Part shown: positions 1 to 5,273 of the stretch, piece after piece
How positions within the stretch are numbered: position 1 is the first letter of the stretch
Layout of the letters: every line of letters starts with the position of its first letter
Source: Bacilli bacterium
Lineage (GTDB): Bacteria > Bacillota_I > Bacilli_A > RF39 > UBA660
Direction: 5' to 3'
NCBI GenBank assembly: GCA_028684435.1
Contig: JAQUFX010000044.1
Coordinates: 1 to 6,364, forward strand
Length of the DNA stretch: 6,364 bases
Made by a program: the position numbers and the translations under genes
The notes under the pieces: generated by a model
Told to the model about the DNA's origin: nothing
Databases searched by the model: none
The model's input: the letters and a program-made list of their open reading frames with translations, nothing else

Positions 1-2
1 AA

Positions 3-79
3 TGGGGCGATATATGAGAATCGAACTCATGTATACCAGAGCCACAATCTGGCGTGTTAACCACTTCACCAATACCGCC
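3..79 (-). tRNA. tRNA-His (anticodon GTG)
   Basis: Read on the minus strand this folds into a complete cloverleaf. The 7-bp acceptor stem begins GCGGTAT (one G-T wobble). The D arm has a 3-bp GTG/CAC stem. The anticodon stem CCAGA/TCTGG closes the loop TTGTGGC with anticodon GTG. The T arm is ATGAG/CTCAT around TTCGATT. The 3' CCA is encoded (positions 3-5). The extra 5' G at position 79 faces C73 (position 6), which is the G-1:C73 pair that is the identity element of histidine tRNA; this supports the call independently of the anticodon. The gene is divergent from the PAP2 gene at its 5' side. Its 3' flank is cut by the window edge, so a following tRNA or terminator cannot be judged. Confidence 0.97.
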
Positions 80-94
80 ATATAAAGTAATATA

Positions 95-123
95 ATATTA
101 ACAAATATTTGTTTAATTTGCAA
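95..123 (-). promoter_or_regulatory. Promoter of tRNA-His
   Basis: On the minus strand, TTGCAA (118-123) and TAATAT (95-100) are separated by 17 bases, and the -10 is preceded by TG plus one base (TGTTAATAT), an extended -10. Transcription would begin near position 88, leaving about 8-9 bases to be removed by RNase P before G-1 at 79. The spacing and hexamers fit a housekeeping sigma-A promoter. In DNA this AT-rich the -35 match alone would mean little. Confidence 0.55.
100..113. repeat. 14-bp perfect palindrome in a divergent promoter gap
   Basis: AACAAATATTTGTT reads the same on both strands. It lies in the spacer of the tRNA-His promoter and about 35 bases upstream of the PAP2 -10 box, a place where an operator could sit. 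Palindromes of this length are expected about once or twice per window at this base composition, so the position is its only recommendation. Confidence 0.3.
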
Positions 124-143
124 TAGCAATTTAAAGTTCTCTT

Positions 144-152
144 TGTTATAAT
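144..152 (+). promoter_or_regulatory. Extended -10 promoter of the PAP2 gene
   Basis: TGTTATAAT is a perfect extended -10 element (TGn followed by consensus TATAAT at 147-152). No good -35 lies 16-18 bases upstream (around 124-130, tagcaat), which extended -10 promoters can tolerate. The start point would be about 7 bases downstream, at or next to A159 of the ATG, so the transcript would have almost no 5' leader. Confidence 0.6.
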
Positions 153-158
153 TTGAAT

Positions 159-806
159 ATGAAAAAGATTATTGATATAAAATTTTATTTTATAACTGCC
201 TTAGGATTACTAACATTTAGTGCCTTCTTTTATTTTTTTGTTAAATTATTTGAAGGTGAGCCTACTTTAATTGGGTCATCTTTAGATAATTATATTCCTT
301 TTTTACCAATCCTTATCTATATTTATAACATATGGTATCCTTTTAATATCTTATCATTATATTTTATTTTTAAAGATAATGTTAATATTTATATTAAAAC
401 TATTATATCATTAGTTTTTTGCTTTATAATTTCTAATTCTATTTTTATTATTTATCCGACAACTGTAAATAGACCAGTTATTAATTCTTATAATAATCTA
501 ACTGAATTCATTACTTATATAACTTTTAAAATAGATACCCCTGCTACTAGATGTTTTCCATCTAATCATTGTATTTTATGTTTTATTATTATTTTTAGTG
601 TTTTAGCAATTAAAAATATGACTAAATGGAAAAAAAGAATTATTGTAACTACAAATATCTTAATTGTTTTATCTACTTTATTTGTCAAACAACATGTCGT
701 TTATGATATTATTGGTTCATTAGTAATAACCCTGATTTGTTTTTATATTTTAAGTAGATTTAAATTTTTTAAATATTTAGAAAAAAAATTAGTTAGCGTA
801 AGCTAA
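159..806 (+). CDS. PAP2-family membrane phosphatase
   Basis: A 215-residue polytopic membrane protein with about six hydrophobic segments (roughly 9-29, 47-70, 79-99, 138-151, 161-175 and 183-199). It carries the three-part active site of the PAP2 (type 2 phosphatidic acid phosphatase) superfamily: YPTTVNRP (R105, P106), PSNH (134-137, catalytic His137) and S-T-x5-H-x3-D (S172, H179, D183). The first motif lacks its usual Lys, and the third has Thr where the classical family has Arg but has KQH before the His. That pattern resembles the PAP2_3/inositol-phosphorylceramide-synthase-like branch. Such enzymes remove or transfer a phosphate on a lipid at the membrane; the substrate (phosphatidate, phosphatidylglycerophosphate or undecaprenyl diphosphate) cannot be told from sequence. 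Convergence on pssA-psd hints at phospholipid metabolism. ATG 159 is preferred; TTG 153 would add two residues but lies at the -10 box. There is no Shine-Dalgarno upstream of either. Its TAA overlaps the end of psd by 4 bp. Confidence 0.87.
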   Translation: MKKIIDIKFYFITALGLLTFSAFFYFFVKLFEGEPTLIGSSLDNYIPFLPILIYIYNIWYPFNILSLYFIFKDNVNIYIKTIISLVFCFIISNSIFIIYPTTVNRPVINSYNNLTEFITYITFKIDTPATRCFPSNHCILCFIIIFSVLAIKNMTKWKKRIIVTTNILIVLSTLFVKQHVVYDIIGSLVITLICFYILSRFKFFKYLEKKLVSVS

Positions 807-812
807 CTTTTA
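781..812. terminator. Bidirectional intrinsic terminator shared by PAP2 gene and psd
   Basis: A perfect 7-bp stem, AGTTAGC (791-797) with GCTAACT (802-808), has a 4-base loop GTAA (798-801), a GNRA-type loop in the plus-strand RNA. It is followed by TTTTATT on the plus strand and by AATTTTTTTT on the minus strand, so it can end transcription from both sides. The PAP2 stop TAA (804-806) and the psd stop TAG (805-803) both lie inside the stem. Confidence 0.85.
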
Positions 813-1645
813 TTACCAATTTTTTCTCCAAGTTTAACAATTGTTTCAATATTATTAATACTATTATTTAAGATTTCTTTATTTACTTTAATGGTTTTTT
901 CTTTAAATAATAATACGATGGTCGAACCACCAAATTTAAAATAACCCTTTTCTTCACCTTTTTTAAAGGTATATTTTTGATGATGATTAACTATTTTCCC
1001 TACGCATAAGGCTCCTACTTCAATTTGAATAACATTACCAAAATTTTTGGTTTTAAGAATAGTCCACTCTCTTGAATTAGTCTTATACACATTATATTTA
1101 TTAAATGCTACTGGTCTTACAGTATGAAGTGTTCCTTTAATATAATAATTATTTGTTTTTATACCATCATCTATATAACAGTAACGATGATAATCATCAA
1201 CACATAATCTAAAGATTAAAGCGTAGCCATTAATATATTCGTTTGATATATCACTTTTAATAAGATCATAAATATTATAATAAGAATTTTTTATCTTAAA
1301 TAAATTATCATTATTTATTTTATAAGCAATAAATCTACCGTCACATGGTGATATTAAAATATTATTTTTCTCATTAATAGGTCTTTTTTCTTCTTTTATT
1401 TGTCTGATGAAGAAATCATTAAATGATTTGTATTTAATATCTTCATAATCATTCATATTGATATTATTTTTTTTAATAAAGTTTTTAATTAAAAATTTAG
1501 ATAATCTGGTACTTAAAAATATACCTATTATTTTACTAATAATATTTAAGATTAATAATTTTAATAATAATCTTCCTATAATAGTATTATAAAAAAATAA
1601 GATAAACTTATCTTCTTTATTTTTTTTTAACTTAAAATTATCCAT
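803..1645 (-). CDS. psd: Phosphatidylserine decarboxylase
   Basis: A 280-residue proenzyme that decarboxylates phosphatidylserine to phosphatidylethanolamine at the membrane. The self-cleavage motif is GGST (239-242) in KFGGSTIVLLF. The family cuts between Gly240 and Ser241, and Ser241 becomes the pyruvoyl cofactor of the small alpha chain, here 40 residues. Upstream are SPCDG (Asp102), DYHRY (His153) and GTLHTV (His174), matching the family's processing and catalytic positions, and the entry motif SFNDFFIRQ (74-82). A hydrophobic N-terminal stretch (about 14-47) fits membrane association. GGST rather than the LGST of E. coli, and Cys in place of the second His of DYHRxH, fit the clostridial branch as I recall it. 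The start lies 19 bp inside pssA with only a weak AGG about 9 bases upstream, which suggests translational coupling. The TAG stop lies in the terminator stem. Confidence 0.95.
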   Translation of the reverse strand: MDNFKLKKNKEDKFILFFYNTIIGRLLLKLLILNIISKIIGIFLSTRLSKFLIKNFIKKNNINMNDYEDIKYKSFNDFFIRQIKEEKRPINEKNNILISPCDGRFIAYKINNDNLFKIKNSYYNIYDLIKSDISNEYINGYALIFRLCVDDYHRYCYIDDGIKTNNYYIKGTLHTVRPVAFNKYNVYKTNSREWTILKTKNFGNVIQIEVGALCVGKIVNHHQKYTFKKGEEKGYFKFGGSTIVLLFKEKTIKVNKEILNNSINNIETIVKLGEKIGNKS

Positions 1646-2265
1646 ATTTTATAACCTATAACTAGTAATAAAAACTCAAATAGCCCAACTAGGATTAACA
1701 AAAACATCTTTTTATTATCAGGTTTAGTTATAAATTTAGCGTTTACAACAAATAATAAACCAATAATTAATAATGATGATGCATATATATAAGTAAAAAC
1801 ATTTGGAAAAAAATCCTTTAAATAATATACTAAAGGAAATATTAAAGCTACACTTGTTGTCGGTAAACCAATAAATGTAGTACTTCTTCCTTTTTTCGTT
1901 TTAGCTATTTCTTCTTCATGAACATTAAAATGAGCAAGTCTTATTAATGCACCTAATACATATATAAATGCAATTGGTAAATAATACCATTCATTCATTC
2001 CAATTGAATATCCGATTGCGACTGGTAATATACCAAAAGCGATTATATCAGAAAGAGAATCAATCTGAATTCCATAATTTATTTCTTCTCGATTTCTTTT
2101 TTTAGTTCTTGCTACTTTTCCATCAAACATATCTAATAATCCTGATACCATTAAACAAACAATTGCCCCAAAAGGATGTCCTTCAAAAGCTAGTAAAACT
2201 CCAAATACAGCACTACATACACTTAAATAAGTTAATATTACTGTATAATTATATATACCTATCAT
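1627..2265 (-). CDS. pssA: CDP-diacylglycerol-serine O-phosphatidyltransferase
   Basis: A 212-residue membrane enzyme that joins serine to CDP-diacylglycerol, giving phosphatidylserine and CMP. The CDP-alcohol phosphatidyltransferase signature is complete: Asp45, Asp48-Gly49, Ala52-Arg53, Gly65, Asp69 and Asp73. Between AR and G there are 11 residues rather than 8, as in Bacillus/Clostridium-type Pss. IRLAHFNV (108-115) and FIGLPTTSVAL (131-141) further separate PssA from PgsA and cardiolipin synthase relatives. About six to seven hydrophobic segments run from residue 7 to 211. The start ATG is preceded by AAAGAG (2274-2279), a one-mismatch Shine-Dalgarno 8 bases away, and an extended -10 promoter. 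The last 19 bp overlap psd, so substrate maker and user are expressed as one unit. Full length for the family. Confidence 0.95.
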   Translation of the reverse strand: MIGIYNYTVILTYLSVCSAVFGVLLAFEGHPFGAIVCLMVSGLLDMFDGKVARTKKRNREEINYGIQIDSLSDIIAFGILPVAIGYSIGMNEWYYLPIAFIYVLGALIRLAHFNVHEEEIAKTKKGRSTTFIGLPTTSVALIFPLVYYLKDFFPNVFTYIYASSLLIIGLLFVVNAKFITKPDNKKMFLLILVGLFEFLLLVIGYKIWIILS

Positions 2266-2298
2266 AATTCACACTCTTTACTAATTTAATTCTTATTT

Positions 2299-2307
2299 AG
2301 TATAGCA
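2299..2307 (-). promoter_or_regulatory. Extended -10 promoter of pssA-psd
   Basis: The minus strand reads TGCTATACT: TG at 2307-2306, one base, then TATACT (2304-2299). Seventeen bases upstream is only TATTAT, a poor -35, next to A/T tracts (seven T then seven A) that could act as an UP-like or curved element. The start would fall near 2291-2292, about 26 bases before the pssA ATG. A separate promoter is expected because a terminator lies just upstream, at the end of spoIVB. Confidence 0.55.
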
Positions 2308-2332
2308 CTTTTTTTAAAAAAATAATAGTACT

Positions 2333-2353
2333 AAAAAAAGCACCTTAGTGCTT
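2333..2353 (-). terminator. Intrinsic terminator of spoIVB-like gene
   Basis: On the minus strand, AAGCAC/GTGCTT forms a 6-bp stem (2353-2348 with 2343-2338) around a 4-base loop, TAAG (2347-2344), leading directly into seven T (2339-2333). The spoIVB stop codon TAA (2354-2352) overlaps the base of the stem, so the hairpin begins at the end of the coding sequence. It separates spoIVB from pssA. Confidence 0.8.
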
Positions 2354-3314
2354 ATCTTTCGCCTTCTTTTAACATTGTTGTTATAAATATACCATATCCA
2401 CTTGTAGGATTATCTAATATAACATGAGTTACAGCACCATATATTTTATTATTTTGTATTATTGGACTTCCACTCATTCCTTGAATTATTCCTCCTGCAG
2501 TTGCTATTAATTCTTCACTTGTTATATTAAAATATATATTTTTAATATCTCTATTTTTATCTATAGTATTTATATATATATCATATGATTTTATGTCTTC
2601 ATTATTTAAAACTGTATATATACTAGCTTTACCGACTTGTAAAGTATCAGGACTTCCTACTTCAAGGGTTTTTAAATCTGAAATATTAGCAGTATATTTT
2701 CCATATATACCTTTATTAGTATTTTTAGTTACCGTTCCGAAAATAGTATTAGAATAAAATTCAGCATTTTTAGTACCAGCATTTCCTACCCCACTACGAT
2801 CAATTCTAATTATTTTATTTTTAAATATACTACCTGTTTTTACTTCAATTAAATTGCCGGTATTACTTTCTGTTATTTCATGTCCTAAGGCCCCATATAT
2901 TTTAGTTATTGGATCAATATATGATAATGTTCCAATACCAGTTATACTATCTTTAACATATATTCCCGTCTTGTAAGTTTCATTAACCAATATTAAATTG
3001 AATACCGTCGAAAAAACTTTATTTTTTCTTTTAATGGTAAAATTTACTTGATTATCTATAACAGTATCTTCTATTGCTACAATTAATTCATCAATTGTAT
3101 TTACTGGAGTATTACTTACTTTAATTATTGTATCCCCTGTTTTTAAATTGTTTTTATTAAATTTATTATCTATTTTATAAAAGCCAATAACAATTATGCC
3201 ATCATTTTTAACTTCAATCCCTATTGTTTTACCTCCAGGTATAATATTATTAGAATAGGCAAATATATTAATTGGTATTAACAAAATAAATAGTAATAAT
3301 ATTGTTTTTTTCAT
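2352..3314 (-). CDS. spoIVB: SpoIVB-like serine peptidase (family S55) with PDZ domain
   Basis: A 320-residue predicted exported protease. Residues 1-20 form a hydrophobic signal or anchor. IIPGGKTIGIEV (24-35) and GIIVIGF (39-45) are the conserved SpoIVB entry. Residues about 36-110 are a PDZ domain. The S55 peptidase follows, with ALGHEI (His145) and GGIIQGMSGSPII (274-286, nucleophile Ser281 or Ser283), then GAVTHVILDNPTSGYGI (293-309). In Bacillus, SpoIVB is secreted from the forespore and triggers pro-sigma-K processing by SpoIVFB; whether this organism sporulates is unknown. The protein is about 100 residues shorter than the 426-residue Bacillus protein and ends soon after the GYG motif. 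NITSEEL (263-269) lacks the Asp I expect in the VTDPxLL motif before the Ser site. The start at 3314 is chosen because it gives a signal sequence behind AAAGGGTGA; an ATG at 3407 would run back through xseB. Confidence 0.88.
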   Translation of the reverse strand: MKKTILLLFILLIPINIFAYSNNIIPGGKTIGIEVKNDGIIVIGFYKIDNKFNKNNLKTGDTIIKVSNTPVNTIDELIVAIEDTVIDNQVNFTIKRKNKVFSTVFNLILVNETYKTGIYVKDSITGIGTLSYIDPITKIYGALGHEITESNTGNLIEVKTGSIFKNKIIRIDRSGVGNAGTKNAEFYSNTIFGTVTKNTNKGIYGKYTANISDLKTLEVGSPDTLQVGKASIYTVLNNEDIKSYDIYINTIDKNRDIKNIYFNITSEELIATAGGIIQGMSGSPIIQNNKIYGAVTHVILDNPTSGYGIFITTMLKEGER

Positions 3315-3318
3315 GTTA

Positions 3319-3327
3319 TCACCCTTT
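3319..3327 (-). promoter_or_regulatory. Ribosome binding site that fixes the spoIVB start
   Basis: AAAGGGTGA on the minus strand lies 4 bases before ATG 3314 and is the clearest Shine-Dalgarno in the window (one mismatch to AAAGGAGGTGA-like pairing, shortened). It supports the signal-peptide start over the upstream ATG at 3407. Confidence 0.7.
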
Positions 3328-3350
3328 ATATTAGTATGTTCTTTAGTATC

Positions 3351-3376
3351 AAAAAAAAGTAACCAATTATTGGTTA
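3351..3376 (-). terminator. Intrinsic terminator between xseB and spoIVB
   Basis: On the minus strand, TAACCAA (3376-3370) pairs perfectly with TTGGTTA (3366-3360). The three-base loop is TAA (3369-3367), exactly the xseB stop codon. After one C come eight T (3358-3351). This is a 7-bp stem plus U tract, a standard intrinsic terminator. It would end the nusB-xseA-xseB transcript and leave spoIVB on its own promoter unless read through. Confidence 0.8.
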
Positions 3377-3591
3377 TCTTCGATTTTAAAATTTTCAAAA
3401 TTACCATTTTCTGCTAATACTTTATTAACCGAAATTACAGCTTTATTTAACTTATCACCACATACTTTTACTAACTTCATAGCTTCAGTATATTTTTCTA
3501 TTGATTTTTCTAAATCAATATCACCATTTTCTAGTTCTTTGACTATTATTTCAAGTTCATTCATTAATTCTTCGAATTTTTTATCTTCCAT
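3367..3591 (-). CDS. xseB: Exodeoxyribonuclease VII small subunit
   Basis: A 74-residue acidic, all-helical protein, the usual size for XseB. KKFEELMNELEIIVKELENGDIDLEKSIEKYTEAMKLVKVC (from residue 4) carries the family's hallmark pattern: a first helix ending in LExGDIxLExSIExYxxAMxLxxxC, then a second helix with LNKA. Several small chains wrap each XseA chain to form exonuclease VII, which degrades single-stranded DNA from both ends into oligonucleotides. Its ATG lies 11 bp inside xseA and no strong Shine-Dalgarno precedes it (GTGG about 6 bases away), so translation is probably coupled to xseA. The stop codon is the loop of the terminator hairpin. Confidence 0.96.
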   Translation of the reverse strand: MEDKKFEELMNELEIIVKELENGDIDLEKSIEKYTEAMKLVKVCGDKLNKAVISVNKVLAENGNFENFKIEDNQ

Positions 3592-4855
3592 TTTTTACCA
3601 CATCCTCTACATTAGCTTTTATTTTACCTTTAAATAAATTTATATCTATTTTATCACCTTTTTTTAATTTGGAACTATCTTTTATTATTTTATTATTATA
3701 TTTTAATACACTATATCCTTTACTTAAAACACTTATTGGATTCAAGAGCTCTAATTTATTTAAAATAAGGGTATATTTATTTTGTTTATTTATAAATAAA
3801 TTATCAGGGTTATTTAATATATAACTTTCCCTATACCTTAATAATTTAGTTTTACTATTATCTAGTTTATTATTAACATAACTATTTAAATTAAGTATTA
3901 AATTACTTAATTTTTGTTCTTTTATTTCATAAATAGCTAGAGGATTAATAAGGACATAACTATTTTTTAATGTTTTTAATTTATTAATATTAAAATTTAA
4001 ATTATGTTTAATTAAATTAGCAGTTCTTATATAATATTGTTTTAATAATATATTTAAATCCGTAATATTAGGTACTGCTAATTCAGCTGCTGCAGTAGGA
4101 GTTGGTGCTCTTAAATCAGCTACAAAATCAGCAATAGTAAAATCTATTTCATGACCTACAGCACTAATTATTGGTATTCCACACTCATATATTGCATAAG
4201 CTACTATTTCTTCATTAAAAGCCCATAAATCTTCAATAGATCCTCCACCTCGGCCAATAATTAATAAATCTAAATCATAATTTTCAGCTTCTTTTATTTG
4301 TTTAACAATATCATCTTTAGCAAGCATTCCTTGAACAAGAGAAGGAAAGAGATATGTTTTACATATAGGATATCTTCTTTTAATCGTACTTAATATATCT
4401 TTTATAGCCGCCCCAGTTGGAGCAGTTATAATACCAATTTTTTGAGGATATTTAGGTATTTGTTTTTTATGTTTTTGATCAAATAATCCTTTAGCTTTTA
4501 GGTCTTTTTTTAATTCTTCATATTTTAAATATAAGTTACCTAATCCATCTTCTTCCATGTTTTCAATATATATTTGATAAGCTCCAGTCGCTTCATAAAT
4601 ACTTACTCTTCCATCAACTAATACTTTCATACCATCTTCAGGAATAAATGTTAATTTATTAGCATTAAATTGAAACATTACCGCATTAATTCTGCTTCCT
4701 TCATCCTTTAAAGTAAAATACAAATGACCTCTACTATGACCTTTAAAGTTAGATATTTCGCCTTTTAAAGAAACACTCTTTATATTAGGATCAGTATCAA
4801 ATTTATTTTTAAGATATTTATTTAAAGTTGTAATAGTAATATATTTTTTCTCCAT
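3581..4855 (-). CDS. xseA: Exodeoxyribonuclease VII large subunit
   Basis: A 424-residue catalytic subunit of exonuclease VII, near normal length (about 400-450). The N-terminal OB fold (about 20-102) has SLKGEISNFKGHSRGHLYFTLKD (29-51) for single-stranded DNA binding. The catalytic domain begins at IPKYPQKIGIITAPTGAAIKDIL (133-155), continues through LLIIGRGGGSIEDLWAFNEE (197-216), and reaches SAVGHEIDFTIADFVADLRAPTPTAAAE (231-258). These motifs are complete. Residues about 265-380 are Leu/Asn/Lys-rich helices matching the long coiled region that carries XseB, and the C-terminus (LSKGYSVL, 384-391, to 424) is the short beta domain. The start overlaps the nusB stop as TAATG with no Shine-Dalgarno, so it relies on coupling. 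Role: trimming single strands in mismatch and recombination repair. Confidence 0.97.
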   Translation of the reverse strand: MEKKYITITTLNKYLKNKFDTDPNIKSVSLKGEISNFKGHSRGHLYFTLKDEGSRINAVMFQFNANKLTFIPEDGMKVLVDGRVSIYEATGAYQIYIENMEEDGLGNLYLKYEELKKDLKAKGLFDQKHKKQIPKYPQKIGIITAPTGAAIKDILSTIKRRYPICKTYLFPSLVQGMLAKDDIVKQIKEAENYDLDLLIIGRGGGSIEDLWAFNEEIVAYAIYECGIPIISAVGHEIDFTIADFVADLRAPTPTAAAELAVPNITDLNILLKQYYIRTANLIKHNLNFNINKLKTLKNSYVLINPLAIYEIKEQKLSNLILNLNSYVNNKLDNSKTKLLRYRESYILNNPDNLFINKQNKYTLILNKLELLNPISVLSKGYSVLKYNNKIIKDSSKLKKGDKIDINLFKGKIKANVEDVVKNGR

Positions 4856-5247
4856 TATTCATTTATTACCTTATCTAAAACAGCATTAACCATTTTTCTT
4901 ACATTATCATCACTATATTTTTTACATAACTCAATCGCTTCATTAATAACAACAATTGAAGGGGTATCAGTGAATTTTATTTCATATAAAGCCATTCTTA
5001 AAATAGCTGCACCAGTATTATCTATTCGATCTATAGACCAGTTATTAAGATATTTATTGGCAATTATATTTAATTCATCATAATAAGTAATAATTCCATA
5101 AACCATATCTTTAATAAATTCATTTTCTATTTCTATGTTTTCTTTTATTACATTATCGACATCATAAACAAGACCATTTTGCTTATATAATGATATTTGA
5201 TAAATAATAATCATAATTTGCTCTCTTAATTTAGTTCTATTTTTCAT
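4855..5247 (-). CDS. nusB: Transcription antitermination factor NusB
   Basis: A 130-residue all-helical protein of normal NusB length. In the antitermination complex NusB pairs with NusE (ribosomal S10) and binds boxA in rRNA leaders. The N-terminal helix has RTKLREQIMIIIYQIS (4-19). The C-terminal half is diagnostic: WSIDRIDNTGAAILRMALYEIKF (70-92), PSIVVINEAIELCKKYSDDNVRKMVNAVLDKV (96-127). The motif usually reads FVNGVLD; here it is MVNAVLD, a mild change. ATG 5247 is chosen over ATG 5259 because GAGG (5257-5254) lies 6 bases before it, and because the predicted transcription start (about 5257) is downstream of the earlier ATG. It is first in the nusB-xseA-xseB unit, an order shared with Bacillus (which also has folD between nusB and xseA). 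Confidence 0.93.
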   Translation of the reverse strand: MKNRTKLREQIMIIIYQISLYKQNGLVYDVDNVIKENIEIENEFIKDMVYGIITYYDELNIIANKYLNNWSIDRIDNTGAAILRMALYEIKFTDTPSIVVINEAIELCKKYSDDNVRKMVNAVLDKVINE

Positions 5248-5263
5248 AAATAACCTCATATTA

Positions 5264-5272
5264 ATTATATCA
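5264..5272 (-). promoter_or_regulatory. Extended -10 promoter of nusB-xseA-xseB
   Basis: The minus strand reads TGATATAAT, a TGn plus perfect TATAAT. No -35-like hexamer lies 17 bases upstream, where the sequence is part of the mutS hairpin loop (AGAGCA). The start would be near 5257, giving a leader of about 10 bases that still holds the GAGG ribosome site for ATG 5247. It begins two bases after the T tract of the mutS terminator. Confidence 0.65.
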
Positions 5273-5273
5273 T

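Noticed and set aside
153..158. TTG 153 as the start of the PAP2 gene.
   Set aside because: It abuts the -10 box, so it would not be in the transcript if the extended -10 is used, and ATG 159 lies two codons later.
2304..2352. Inverted copies AGCACT (2304-2309) and AGTGCT (2347-2352) that could pair across the spoIVB-pssA gap.
   Set aside because: The arms are only 6 bp and 37 bases apart; the local hairpin 2338-2353 is far better and is followed by a T tract.
3325..3352. A sigma-A promoter TTGATA-N16-TATAAA for spoIVB.
   Set aside because: Its start point would fall about 4 bases before the ATG and drop the strong Shine-Dalgarno from the mRNA, so at best it is one of several candidates.
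3315..3407. A 31-residue N-terminal extension of the SpoIVB-like protein from ATG 3407.
   Set aside because: It would overlap the end of xseB and cross the xseB terminator; ATG 3314 has a strong Shine-Dalgarno and starts a proper signal sequence.
5248..5259. ATG 5259 as the nusB start (four extra residues).
   Set aside because: It has no ribosome site, lies at or upstream of the predicted transcription start, and GAGG is correctly placed for ATG 5247.
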